Shown piece by piece: positions 45,544 to 57,289 of a stretch of 64,000 nucleotides of DNA (the stretch's first letter is position 1; each line of letters opens with the position of its first letter). Both the position numbers and the translations under genes were made by a program. Under the pieces are notes generated by a model that saw only the letters and a list, made by a program, of their open reading frames with translations, was not told the DNA's origin and did no database searches. Where the stretch lies: contig CM026401.1 in assembly GCA_014843695.1 (NCBI GenBank), positions 30,033,510 through 30,097,509 of the forward strand, written 5' to 3'. This DNA is from Archivesica marissinica (taxonomy: Eukaryota > Mollusca > Bivalvia > Venerida > Vesicomyidae).

Positions 45544-45621
45544 GCAGCCCGGTTAGCTCAGTCGGTAGAGAAATCACCCTGTAAGCGAGAGGACATGGGT
45601 TAGAGTCCCGGACTGGCTGCA
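45544..45621 (+). pseudogene. tRNA-like sequence (tRNA pseudogene or SINE head)
   Basis: The D-arm region gttagctcagtcggtagag is intact and the T arm reads gggttagagtccc with A in place of the invariant C of TTC. An acceptor gcccggt pairs with actggct at 6 of 7 positions counting wobbles. The anticodon stem (atcac/gcgag) is only half paired. The loop cctgtaa lacks U33. Outer hexamers gcagcc and ggctgc also pair. The damaged anticodon arm argues against a functional tRNA. Confidence 0.6.
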
Positions 45622-46459
45622 TGTATTTCTCACTTTGGTTACATACATACATATACTGTGTATACACAAGTCGGTTGTATATGGTATGTTTTGTTGTGAT
45701 ACGACGCCTGCTATTATAACAGGCTAATTGTAAACATTTTGTGTTGTTTTGAAACCTGAAAACATTTATTTTTCATATAATTATTATTACAATAGCAATA
45801 AATACTATACATGTATATACTCGGACATTGATGTATAGACAGGCGAACGTTAACAATGCGTTGATAGAATAATTGTGCCTGGAAAAAAACAAAAACATTT
45901 TTATATAAGATACAAAGCAGAATTACAACTTCCTCGGATAACTATGTATGAAGTTATATGCATATTCCAGAAATTCGCAGTTTTGTCTACATATTTCAAC
46001 GTTTTACCCCAAAAAAGGCATTTAGCATCGGAAGACTGTGGTGGATTTTTACTATGTTATGTAAGACACCTTATATATTACATACACCATAAAATTGCCT
46101 TTGTAGGAATTAATTCCTTTATTTGACATTTTACTTCTAAAAGAACCTTACTATGTTCGTTTTGCAGCCACAATTATACTATAAACAAACGCACGGATAC
46201 GTGTGCCTGTGGATGGATAAGCTATACCATATTAACATCAGAGTATTCCATCATGTGCACATCTGCCAGTGCGTACTGTACACTACTTAACTATTGATAA
46301 CTATTTCATGAGATCCTAATACAATATGGTTATGAAATTAAGAATATTTTGTTATTTTTCCCAATGATAGACAAACTCCATCTTCCACTGTTATCAAACT
46401 CAATGGTGGGGCAACCAAAATGTTGTTCCTGGTTTGGACAGAACAGACAAAATGCTGTC
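45622..46459. other. Unassigned sequence
   Basis: AT-rich sequence with an 83-codon plus-strand frame at 45875-46126 that has no supporting features. Confidence 0.35.
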
Positions 46460-47084
46460 CCATAGATATGTGGCTGTTGCATGGATGTGTGGCGGTTTCA
46501 TAAATATATGGCTGTTGCATGTATATGTGGCTGTTACATGAATGTGTGGCTATTACGTGAATATATGGCTGTTATATGTGGCTGTTACATGGATATGTGG
46601 CTGTTAGATGAATATGTGGCTGTTACATGGATATGTGGCTATTAGATGGATATGTGGTGGTTACATGGATATGTGGCTATTACATGGATATGTGGTGGTT
46701 ACATGGATATGTGGCTGTTACATGGATATGTGGCTGTTAGATGAATATGTGGCTGTTACATGGATATGTGGTGGATATGTGGCTGTTACATGGATATGTG
46801 GTGTTAAAATGGATATTTGGCTGTTACATGGATATGTGGTGGTTACATGGATATGTGGCTAGTACATGGATGTGTGGTGGTTACATGGATATGTGGCTGT
46901 TAGATGGATATGTGGTGTTTACATGGATATGTGGTGGTTACATGGATATGTGGTGGTTACATGGATATGTGGTGGTTACATGGATATGAGGCTGTTACAT
47001 GGATATGTGGTGGTTACATGGATATGTGGTGGTTACATGGATGTGTGGCTGTTACATGGATATGTGGCTGTTACATGGATATGT
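46460..47084. repeat. 19-bp minisatellite, first block
   Basis: The unit is atggatatgtggctgttac, with ggtggttac, gctattac and gtgttaaa variants. Because 19 is one more than a multiple of three, all frames rotate through the same peptide and long artefactual frames appear. It ends in a unique 50-bp segment beginning gatatattggcctagttccc. Confidence 0.95.
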
Positions 47085-47134
47085 GATATATTGGCCTAGT
47101 TCCCACATATCAGCAAGTTGACCACTGGACTACT

Positions 47135-47996
47135 ATGGATATATGGCTGTCCCATGGAAATGAAGCAGTTACATGGGTATGTGGCTGTTACATGGGTATG
47201 TGGATATTACATGGATATGTGGCTGTTACATGGATATGTGGATGTTACATGGATGTATGGCTTTCCCATGGATATGTGGCTGTTACATGGATATGTGGTG
47301 TTAAAATGGATATTTGGCTGTTACATGGATATGTGGATGTTACATGGATATATGGCTTTCCCATGGATATGTGGTGGTTATATGGATATGTGGCTGTTAC
47401 TTGGATATGTGGCTGTTACATGGATATGTGGCTTTCCCATGGATATGTGGTGTTAAAATGGATATTTGGCTGTTACATGGATATGTGGATGTTACATGGA
47501 TATATGGCTTTCCCATGGATATGTGGTGGTTACATGGATATGTGGCTGTTACATGGATGTGTGGTGGTTACATGGATGTGTGGCTGTTACATGGATGTGT
47601 GGTGGTTACATGGATATGAGGCTGTTCCATGGATATATGGTGTTAAAATGGATATTTGGCTGTTACATGGATATGTGGATGTTACATGGATATATGGCTT
47701 TCCCATGGATATGTGGTGGTTACATGGATGTGTGGTGGTTACATGGATATGTGGATGTTACATGGATATATGGCTTTCCCATGGATATGTGGTGGTTACA
47801 TGGATATGTGGCTGTTACATGGATATGTGGCTGTTACATGGATATGTGGATGTTACATGGATATATGGCTTTCCCATGGATATGTGGTGGTTACATGGAT
47901 ATGTGGTGGTTACATGGATATGTGGCTGTTACATGGATATGTGGTGGTTACATGGATATATGGCTGTTACATGGATATGAGACTATTCCATGGATA
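47135..47996. repeat. 19-bp minisatellite, second block with higher-order units
   Basis: Same 19-bp unit as the first block, but with a higher-order module (gtggtgttaaaatggatatt ... atatatggctttcccatg) occurring near 47286, 47444 and 47637. It ends in the same unique segment (gatatattggcctagttccc) as the first block, now at 47998, so the block and its flank were duplicated together. Confidence 0.93.
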
Positions 47997-48049
47997 TGTG
48001 ATATATTGGCCTAGTTCCCACATATCAGCGAGTTGACCACTGGACTACT

Positions 48050-48797
48050 AATCTTTACAACAATGTAATTATATATATTACATAATTCTCAGTGTAATAC
48101 AGCCATCACATATTTTCTTGTATGTACACACGTGTAATACAACCTGGGAGGAGCGGACCTGTTGGTTGTATGCTGATATGCAGTGGTTTGGTTGTAAATC
48201 AACGTGCTGCTTGATGATGTTGAGAAGCTGTCCAATGTTAGACTACGTACAAGTAAGGTACGTCCAGATGACTGGGTGTGTTTAGTATAACGTTAGCAAC
48301 GTAAATGATGTGGCTTTCAAACTGTGCATACACATCCGAGTATCAATTATCTAGTCCCGCTGTAAGTCTACACCCTACCTATAGAATAATACAATTTCAG
48401 AAATTATTTATAGGTAAAAAAAACTCGTACCTGATTATTTCTCAAAAAATAAAACGTCAAGCATTTGATTTCTATCTATATATACCTTTATGAGTGTGAG
48501 TAAAGTATTATTAGCTTCAGAAACTATGATTATTTCTCAAAAGCCGTCAAAGATATTGCCTAAACCTTGCACATGCATGGAATGTCAAACCAAATTATGC
48601 ATTCCCCACAAATGCAAATAATGATGTATTAGCCATGGTAGGTCATTTTCTTGACTGGCAAAAATGAATAGGCTTACCTTGTGTTTGGGCTTTCTAAAAT
48701 CGAAAGTCGTACTTTAATGCCCATACCTGCACTTTTATTTTAACATGTATATAGAACCCTCCATGTATTCGCCATCACATTTTACAGTGTTATTTGT
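48050..48797. other. Unassigned sequence
   Basis: No gene, array or element terminus recognised. A 62-codon plus-strand frame at 48305-48493 has no support. Confidence 0.4.
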
Positions 48798-48979
48798 TTA
48801 ACCTTTAACCTACCGAATAAATTGAACGAAATGTGCAAACAGCATAGATCCAGATCAACGAATACCAAACAGCAGAGACCCTGACCAGCAGGCGCGTTCT
48901 GTACGTTCTGTGCTGTCCGATCTGGGTCTATGCTGTTTGCAAACACGACTTTAGTTGTGATTGACAGGTTAAGTGTTAA
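48798..48979. mobile_element. piggyBac-like MITE with palindromic core (copy 4)
   Basis: TTAACC on the left and ggttaa with a second ttaa on the right. The core gcaaacagcatagatccag pairs with gatctgggtctatgctgttt, the same core theme as copies 2 and 3. Confidence 0.65.
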
Positions 48980-49276
48980 TATTAAAAAGTGTATCAGATA
49001 AAAGAATAGTAGCCTGAGGGACACCCATCCCTCATTCGTAATTGTTAGAGACTGCAGCCCACTCAACCAATCTTCATCAAGCTTACGAAGTGCTATCTAC
49101 TACAAACGGGCGTCCTCTCTGCAGGGGAAATTGTACCCCTTTGCAGGGAGATAAGGACGACATTTTCTATCCCACCGCCGGCAAGGGGCCACATGGTGTA
49201 ATAACGACCGTGCCAGGGTGGAAACCGCATAAACTAAGTAGGTCATCCCGCGATGATGGTAATGTTTCTTTACCCT
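48980..49276. other. GC-rich segment of unknown nature
   Basis: Locally GC-rich and open on both strands (YHHRGMTYLVYAVSTLARS on the minus strand). It continues into the 33-bp array. It looks like a fragment of a coding repeat, but I cannot name it. Confidence 0.25.
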
Positions 49277-49497
49277 CACCTCCGGCGAACCATGTGGGCG
49301 AGCGGCGTTCACCTCCGGCAAACCATGTGTGCGAGCGGCGTTCACCTCCGGCAAACCATGTGGGCGAGCGGTGTTCACCTCCGGCGAACCATGTGTGCGA
49401 GCGGCGTTCACCTCCGGCAAACCATGTGTGCGAGCGGTGTTCTACTCCGGCAAAACATGTGTGCGAGCGGTGTTCTCCTCCGGCAAAACATGTGTTC
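49277..49497. repeat. 33-bp repeat, 7 copies, open on both strands
   Basis: The unit is cctccggcaaaccatgtgtg plus cgagcggcgttca, eleven codons. Plus strand reads SPPANHVCERR repeats and minus strand PEVNAARTHG repeats. The plus-strand frame has no ATG start, so it is not called a gene. Confidence 0.9.
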
Positions 49498-49559
49498 CAA
49501 GTTGAATAGAAGTTAGAAGTACATGTACGTGAATAGCACCGTCGAATATTCGCAATGAA

Positions 49560-49649
49560 ATACAGTAAAACTTTTATTAATACAGACTAATTGATTCCTT
49601 AACAACATAAACGGGAACTGAAAACGTGGTCTCTTAATAGTCTCTCAAG
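49560..49649. mobile_element. Possible TIR element end cut by the gap
   Basis: The text acagtaaaacttttattaat resembles the left ends of the other CAGTRAAAC elements. The partner end would fall in the gap. Confidence 0.3.
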
Positions 49650-50649
49650 NNNNNNNNNNNNNNNNNNNNNNNNNNNNNNNNNNNNNNNNNNNNNNNNNNN
49701 NNNNNNNNNNNNNNNNNNNNNNNNNNNNNNNNNNNNNNNNNNNNNNNNNNNNNNNNNNNNNNNNNNNNNNNNNNNNNNNNNNNNNNNNNNNNNNNNNNNN
49801 NNNNNNNNNNNNNNNNNNNNNNNNNNNNNNNNNNNNNNNNNNNNNNNNNNNNNNNNNNNNNNNNNNNNNNNNNNNNNNNNNNNNNNNNNNNNNNNNNNNN
49901 NNNNNNNNNNNNNNNNNNNNNNNNNNNNNNNNNNNNNNNNNNNNNNNNNNNNNNNNNNNNNNNNNNNNNNNNNNNNNNNNNNNNNNNNNNNNNNNNNNNN
50001 NNNNNNNNNNNNNNNNNNNNNNNNNNNNNNNNNNNNNNNNNNNNNNNNNNNNNNNNNNNNNNNNNNNNNNNNNNNNNNNNNNNNNNNNNNNNNNNNNNNN
50101 NNNNNNNNNNNNNNNNNNNNNNNNNNNNNNNNNNNNNNNNNNNNNNNNNNNNNNNNNNNNNNNNNNNNNNNNNNNNNNNNNNNNNNNNNNNNNNNNNNNN
50201 NNNNNNNNNNNNNNNNNNNNNNNNNNNNNNNNNNNNNNNNNNNNNNNNNNNNNNNNNNNNNNNNNNNNNNNNNNNNNNNNNNNNNNNNNNNNNNNNNNNN
50301 NNNNNNNNNNNNNNNNNNNNNNNNNNNNNNNNNNNNNNNNNNNNNNNNNNNNNNNNNNNNNNNNNNNNNNNNNNNNNNNNNNNNNNNNNNNNNNNNNNNN
50401 NNNNNNNNNNNNNNNNNNNNNNNNNNNNNNNNNNNNNNNNNNNNNNNNNNNNNNNNNNNNNNNNNNNNNNNNNNNNNNNNNNNNNNNNNNNNNNNNNNNN
50501 NNNNNNNNNNNNNNNNNNNNNNNNNNNNNNNNNNNNNNNNNNNNNNNNNNNNNNNNNNNNNNNNNNNNNNNNNNNNNNNNNNNNNNNNNNNNNNNNNNNN
50601 NNNNNNNNNNNNNNNNNNNNNNNNNNNNNNNNNNNNNNNNNNNNNNNNN
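49650..50649. other. Assembly gap, exactly 1000 N
   Basis: A round-number placeholder whose true size is unknown. The right edge is inside the 47-bp satellite, so the missing DNA is probably more of the same array. Open frames crossing it are meaningless. Confidence 1.
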
Positions 50650-53316
50650 CTGGACAATACCATACCAACTTTACAATAAAGCTACCACTACCCTCCCTGG
50701 ACAATACCATACCAACTTTACAATAAAGCTACCACGACCCTCCCTGGGTAATACCATACCAACTTTACAATAAAGCTACCACGACCCTCCCTGGGTAATA
50801 CCATACCAACTTTACAATAAAGCTACCACGACCCTCCCTGGGTAATACCATACCAACGTTACAATAAAGCTACCACGACCCTCCCTGTGTAATACCATAC
50901 CAACTTTACAATAAAGCTACCACGACCCTCCCTGGGTAATACCATACCAACTTTACAATAAAGCTACCACGACCCTCCCTAGACAATACCATACCAACTT
51001 TACAATAAAGCTACCACGACCCTCCCTGGACAATACCATACCAACTTTACAATAAAGCTACCACGACCATCCCTGGACAATACCATACCAACTTTACAAT
51101 AAAGCTACCACGACCCTCCCTGGACAATACCATACCAACTTTACAATAAAGCTACCAGGACCCTCCCTGGACAATACCATACCAACTTTACAATAAAGCT
51201 ACCACGACCCTCCCTGGACAATACCATACTAACTTTACAATAAAGCTACCACGACCCTCCCTGGGTAATACCATACCAACTTTACAATAAAGCTACCAGG
51301 ACCATCCCTGGACAATACCATACCAACTTTACAATAAAGCTACCACGACCCTCCCTGGGTAATACCATACCAACTTTACAATAAAGCTACCACGACCCTC
51401 CCTGGGTAATACCATACCAACTTTACAATAAAGCTACCACGACCCTCCCTGGACAATACCATACCAACTTTACAATAAAGCTACCACGACCCTCCCTGGG
51501 TAATACCATACCAACTTTACAATAAAGCTACCACGACCCTCCCTGGGTAATACCATACCAACTTTACAATAAAGCTACCACGACCCTCCCTGGGTAATAC
51601 CATACCAACTTTACAATAAAGCTACCACGACCCTCCCTGGACAATACCATACCAACTTTACAATACAGCTACCACGACCCCACCCTGGACAATACCATAC
51701 CAACTTTACAATAAAGCTACCACGACCCTCCCTGGACAATACCATACCAACTTTACAATAAAGCTACCACGACCCTCCCTGGACAATACCATACCAACGT
51801 TACAATAAAGCTACCACTACCCTCCCTGGGTAATACCATACCAACTTTACAATAAAGCTACCATGACCCTCCCTGGACAATACCATACCAACTTTACAAT
51901 AAAGCTACCACGACCCTCCCTGGACAATACCATACCAACTTTACAATAAAGCTACCACGACCCTCCCTGGGTAATACCATACCAACTTTACAATAAAGCT
52001 ACCACGACCCTCCCTGGGTAATACCATACCAACTTTACAATAAAGCTACCACGACCCTCCCTGGGTAATACCATACCAACTTTACAATAAAGCTACCACG
52101 ACCCTCCCTGGGTAATACCATACCAACTTTACAATAAAGCTACCACGACCCTCCCTGGACAATACCATACCAACTTTACAATACAGCTACCACGACCCCA
52201 CCCTGGACAATACCATACCAACTTTACAATAAAGCTACCACTACCCTCCCTGGGTAATACCATACCAACTTTACAATAAAGCTACCACGACCCTCCCTGG
52301 GTAATACCATACCAACTTTACAATAATGCTACCACGACCCTCCCTGGACAATACCATACCAACTTTACAATACAGCTACCACGACCCCACCCTGGACAAT
52401 ACCATACCAACTTTACAATAAAGCTACCACGACCCTCCCTGGACAATACCATACCAACTTTACAATAAAGCTACCACGACCCTCCCTGGACAATACCATA
52501 CCAACGTTACAATAAAGCTACCACTACCCTCCCTGGGTAATACCATACCAACTTTACAATAAAGCTACCATGACCCTCCCTGGACAATACCATACCAACT
52601 TTACAATAAAGCTACCACGACCCTCCCTGGACAATACCATACCAACTTTACAATAAAGCTACCACGACCCTCCCTGGACAATACCATACCAACTTTACAA
52701 TAAAGCTACCACGACCCTCCCTGGGTAATACCATACCAACTTTACAATAAAGCTACCACGACCCTCCCTGGGTAATACCATACCAACTTTACAATAAAGC
52801 TACCACGACCCTCCCTGGGTAATACCATACCAACTTTACAATAAAGCTACCACGACCCTCCCTGGACAATACCATACCAACTTTACAATACAGCTACCAC
52901 GACCCCACCCTGGACAATACCATACCAACTTTACAATAAAGCTACCACTACCCTCCCTGGACAATACCATACCAACTTTACAATAAAGCTACCACGACCC
53001 TCCCTGGGTAATACCATACCAACGTTACAATAAAGCTACCACGACCCTCCCTGGGTAATACCATACCAACTTTACAATAAAGCTACCACGACCCTCCCTG
53101 GGTAATACCATACCAACGTTACAATAAAGCTACCACGACCCTCCCTGTGTAATACCATACCAACTTTACAATAAAGCTACCACGACCCTCCCTGGGTAAT
53201 ACCATACCAACTTTACAATAAAGCTACCAGGACCCTCCCTAGACAATACCATACCAACTTTACAATAAAGCTACCACGACCCTCCCTGGACAATACCAAA
53301 CCAACTTTACAATAAA
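50650..53316. repeat. 47-bp satellite with a 707-bp higher-order repeat, about 57 copies
   Basis: The unit is tggacaataccataccaact plus ttacaataaagctaccacgaccctccc, with gggtaatacc alternating with ggacaatacc. A 48-bp marker unit (atacagctaccacgacccca) starts its acagct word at 51665, 52183, 52372 and 52890; pairs one and three, and two and four, are each 707 bp apart, about 15 units. The array touches the assembly gap. Confidence 0.97.
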
Positions 53317-53507
53317 GCAATGAGATGTTATGTTACTGTACTGCCTAATGTTGGGGGAGTGTATTTTATTATACAACAAATTCTGGGAAACGTGTATATA
53401 TACATATCTAAGAATAAATCTCGTAGATTAATTATATCTCCCTTGATTGGGAATGGTGATAGATCAGGGATCATTCTAGAAGGCGATGTGGGCAAAATAG
53501 TCACTAT

Positions 53508-54285
53508 ATCTCGCATGGGGGGCGACATTGATCTTGTAGATTACTTATATCTCGCATGGGGGGCGACATTGATCTTGTAGATTACTTATATCTCGCATGG
53601 GGGGGCCACATTGATCTTGTAGATTACTTATATCTCGCATGGGGGGCCACATTGATCTTGTAGATTACTTATATCTCGCATGGGGGGCCACATTGATCTT
53701 GTAGATTACTTATATCTCGCATGGGGGGCCACATTGATCTTGTAGATTACTTATATCTCGCATGGGGGGCGACATTGATCTTGTAGATTACTTATATCTC
53801 GCATGGGGGGCGACATTGATCTTGTAGATTACTTATATCTCGCATGAGGGGCGACATTGATCTTGTAGATTACTTATATCTCGCATGAGGGGCGACATTG
53901 ATCTTGTAGATTACTTATATCTCGCATGAGGGGCGACATTGATCTTGTAGATTACTTATATCTCGCATGGGGGGCGACATTGATCTTGTAGATTACTTAT
54001 ATCTCGCATGAGGGGCGACATTGATCTTGTAGATTACTTATATCTCCCATGAGGGGCCACATTGATCTTGTAGATTACTTATATCTCCCATGAGGGGCGA
54101 CATTGATCTTGTAGATTACTTATATCTCGCATGAGGAGCGACATTGGTCTTGTAGATTACTTATATCTCGCATGAGGAGCGACATTGGTCTTGTAGATTA
54201 CTTATATCTCCCATGAGGGGTGACATTGATCTTGTAGATTACTTATATCTCCCATGAGGGGTGACATTGATCATGATCACTATTG
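53508..54285. repeat. 41-bp minisatellite, about 19 copies
   Basis: The unit is atctcgcatggggggcgaca plus ttgatcttgtagattacttat; ctcgcatgg occurs at 53510 and 53551. Blocks differ in ggggggcgac, ggggggccac and gaggggcgac. The flanks cgtagattaattatatctcc resemble the next array. Confidence 0.95.
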
Positions 54286-54339
54286 ATCTTGTAGGTTACT
54301 TATATCTGCCATGAAGAGTAATATACATGTAGATCACTT

Positions 54340-55350
54340 AGATTAATTATATCTGCCATGAGGGGGCTATATGGGTTATGTAGATTAATTATATCTCCCA
54401 TGTGGGTAACATTAATCACGTAGATTAGTTATATCTCCCATGTGGGTAACATTAATCTCGTAGATTTGTTATATCTCCCATCTGGGTAACATTAATCTCG
54501 TAGATTAGTTATATCTCCCATGTGGGTACCATTAATCTCGTAGATTAATTATATCTCCCATGTGGGTAACATTAATCTCGTAGATTAATTATATCTCCCA
54601 TGTGGGTAACATTAATCTCGTAGATTAGTCATATCTCCCATGTGGGTAACATTAATCTCGTATATTTGTTATATCTCCCATATGGGTAACATTAATCTCG
54701 TAGATTTGTTATATCTCCCATGTGGGTAACATTAATCTCGTAGATTAATTATATCTCCCATGTGGGTAACATTAATCTCGTAGATTTGTTATATCTCCCA
54801 TGTGGGTAACATTAATCTCGTAGATTTGTTATATCTCCCATGTGGGTACCATTAATCTCGTAGATTTGTTATATCTCCCATGTGTGTACCATTAATCTCG
54901 TAGATTTGTTATATCTCCCATGTGGGTAACATTAATCTCGTAGATTAGTTATATCTCCCATGTGAGTAACATTAATCTCGTAGATTAGTTGTATCTCCCA
55001 TGTGGGTAACATTAATCTCGTAGATTTGTTATATCTCCCATGTGTGTACCATTAATCTCGTAGATTTGTTATATCTCCCATGTGGGTAACATTAATCTCG
55101 TAGATTAGTTATATCTCCCATGTGGGTAACATTAATCTCGTAGATTAGTTATATCTCCCATGTGGGTAACATTAATCTCGTAGATTAGTTATATCTCCCA
55201 TGTGGGTAACATTAATCTCGTAGATTAGTTATATCTCCCATGTGGGTACCATTAATCTCGTATATTAGCTATATCTCCCATGTTAGGGGACTATTGATCT
55301 CGTAGATTAGTTATATCTCCCATGTTAGGGGACTATTGATCTCGTAGATT
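54340..55350. repeat. 40-bp minisatellite, about 24 copies, related to the previous array
   Basis: The unit is tagattagttatatctccca plus tgtgggtaacattaatctcg. It shares tagatta-ttatatctcccatg with the 41-bp array, suggesting one ancestral unit that was amplified in two versions. Confidence 0.95.
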
Positions 55351-55403
55351 AATTATATCTGCCACTGGTCTCGAGTTGTAACTTCTGTCATTCTGCCACT
55401 CAC

Positions 55404-55574
55404 AAACATGATAATGACAAGATCATCTAAACCCTTGACTTTGTTGGATATCAGCTGATCTTGTGCAGTTGTCAACACCGTGATGTATATCTGCTCACTT
55501 GATTTATCACAATGAAATAAATTCAATGAACTCTGTGTGAGTTGCAGTTGTTTCAACCGACTTTCCTGTTCCAA
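55404..55574 (-). other. Possible coding exon of an unrecognised gene
   Basis: On the minus strand the peptide ESRLKQLQLTQSSLNLFHCD continues to VKGLDDLVIIMF and then a donor-like ttt|gtgagt. The composition looks protein-like, but the acceptor is poor (no pyrimidine tract) and I recognise no family. It may be a pseudo-exon. Confidence 0.25.
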
Positions 55575-55879
55575 TGTATCAACTTTTCATCCAAAGATGG
55601 TATCGGGCAAATAGATGTCAGATGATCCAAAAACAATGCTACTCTAATAGGAAATGTGTTTTATTTACACAAGCACAAAGCAATAAATATTACAACTGAT
55701 AAACTGAATACAAATATGTATGTTAAAATAACGCTTTTTATAATCGAATGCAATATGGCTTCATCGAGAAGCTAGTCACCAGACTAGCGGAATGTTTGTA
55801 TACAGGATTTCCAGAGACTCCAAACGTTCTTAACTGAAATAGCATGCCGTGGCATAAGTTGTCACCTGGAACTAGTATC

Positions 55880-56470
55880 AGACATCTACTGAGTAAGCTT
55901 GATGACACAACTGAAGATATGTGAAAGGAATTGCTGGAACTATAATCGGATATCTACTTGGTAAACATGATGACACAACTGAAGATATGTGAACGGAGTT
56001 ACTGGAACTAGTATCGAATATATACTGAGTAAGCTTTATGACGCAACTGAAGATATGTCAAAGGAATTGCTGGAACTATAATCGGATATCTACTTGGTAA
56101 ACATGATGACACAACTGAAGCTATGCGAAAGGAATAACAGGAACTAGTATCGAATCTCTACTGAGTAAGCTTTATGACAGAACTGGAGATATGTCAAAGG
56201 AATTTCAACAATAACTGGAATTAGTATCGGATATCTACTGGGTACGCTTGATGACACAACTGAAGTTATGTCAACTGAATTACTGGAATAGTATCGAATA
56301 TCTACTGAGTTAGCTTTATGACACAACTGGAGATATGTGAACGAAATTACTGAAACTAGCATCGGATATCTACTGTGTAAGCTTGATGACACAACTGAAG
56401 ATATGTCAAAGGAATTACTGGAACTAGTATCGAATATCTACTGAGTAAGATTTATGACACAACTGAAGAT
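55880..56470. repeat. About 68-bp degenerate tandem repeat, 8 copies
   Basis: Recurring words are acacaactgaagatatgt, ggaattgctggaacta and cggatatctact, with insertions and substitutions between units. An open frame on the minus strand is incidental. Confidence 0.85.
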
Positions 56471-57289
56471 ATGTTGCCATCGGGACAGAGAGGCATTCAG
56501 TAGGTAAGTATTGTCACATAGTTTAAGATATATATTTGACATCTAGTTGGTCAGTTTGTGAACACTGCTGGATATATTTCAAGTGTTATGCCATGCATGT
56601 GTAGTTGGTGAACGTAATGACAAAGTTGAAGATATGATAAGGGAAGCAGTATTGTGACATCTATTGGGATGACAAGTCCCATAAGGAATAAATAGGAGTA
56701 ATGAAATGTAATTAAAAGTGTGTTAAACATGCATAATATATAGTGATGGCAACGAATAGCAATTTTGCTATTCGATTGGGAAAGTATTCGAATATTCGAT
56801 CATGATTCTGTCAAAAGATTCAAAACCTACTTTCTGTTTCAGTGTGACTTCTTCCGGGTATGGCCGTGTAAATATGGCGACGACTATATGGCGACGACAA
56901 TAACTTAACCATCAACATTTAATATGGACAATATCATAAAAATCGTACTTATAAAATATGTTGACCTTTTGTAATATTGAGCAGTTAATTGAAAATTAAC
57001 ATGGGCGTGAATGTTGTTGCAAACTTCCTGTGATATTTCAAAGAAGTTTCTTGTCTAAACGTTTTTAAAACCATTTCAAAGACTACCGATATTAACCAAG
57101 CAACAATAATTGGCAAACAATTTTCTAATTTGTCTTTAATTACAATTATGTGTTAGAACTTTGTTATTTAAATGTTTATAAACAATAATTTGCAAACAAA
57201 TTAATTATATTACCCCTTGATAACATTAAATCAACAACAACAACAACAACAATAATTTATTGCATAAAACATAGTCATATGCTTGTCAT

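Noticed and set aside
45544..45621. Functional tRNA gene
   Set aside because: Anticodon stem only half paired, U33 missing, and T-loop invariant C replaced by A; called a tRNA-like pseudogene.
46608..48036. Plus-strand frames reading MDMWLLHGYVAVTWICG repeats
   Set aside because: 19-bp minisatellite whose register rotates through all frames.
49042..49509. 155-codon plus-strand frame with SPPANHVCERR repeats
   Set aside because: Starts at TTG without an ATG, no splice sites, and the opposite strand is equally open; kept only as a repeat.
49599..50710. Minus-strand open frames of about 355 codons across the gap
   Set aside because: They consist of Ns read as open sequence.
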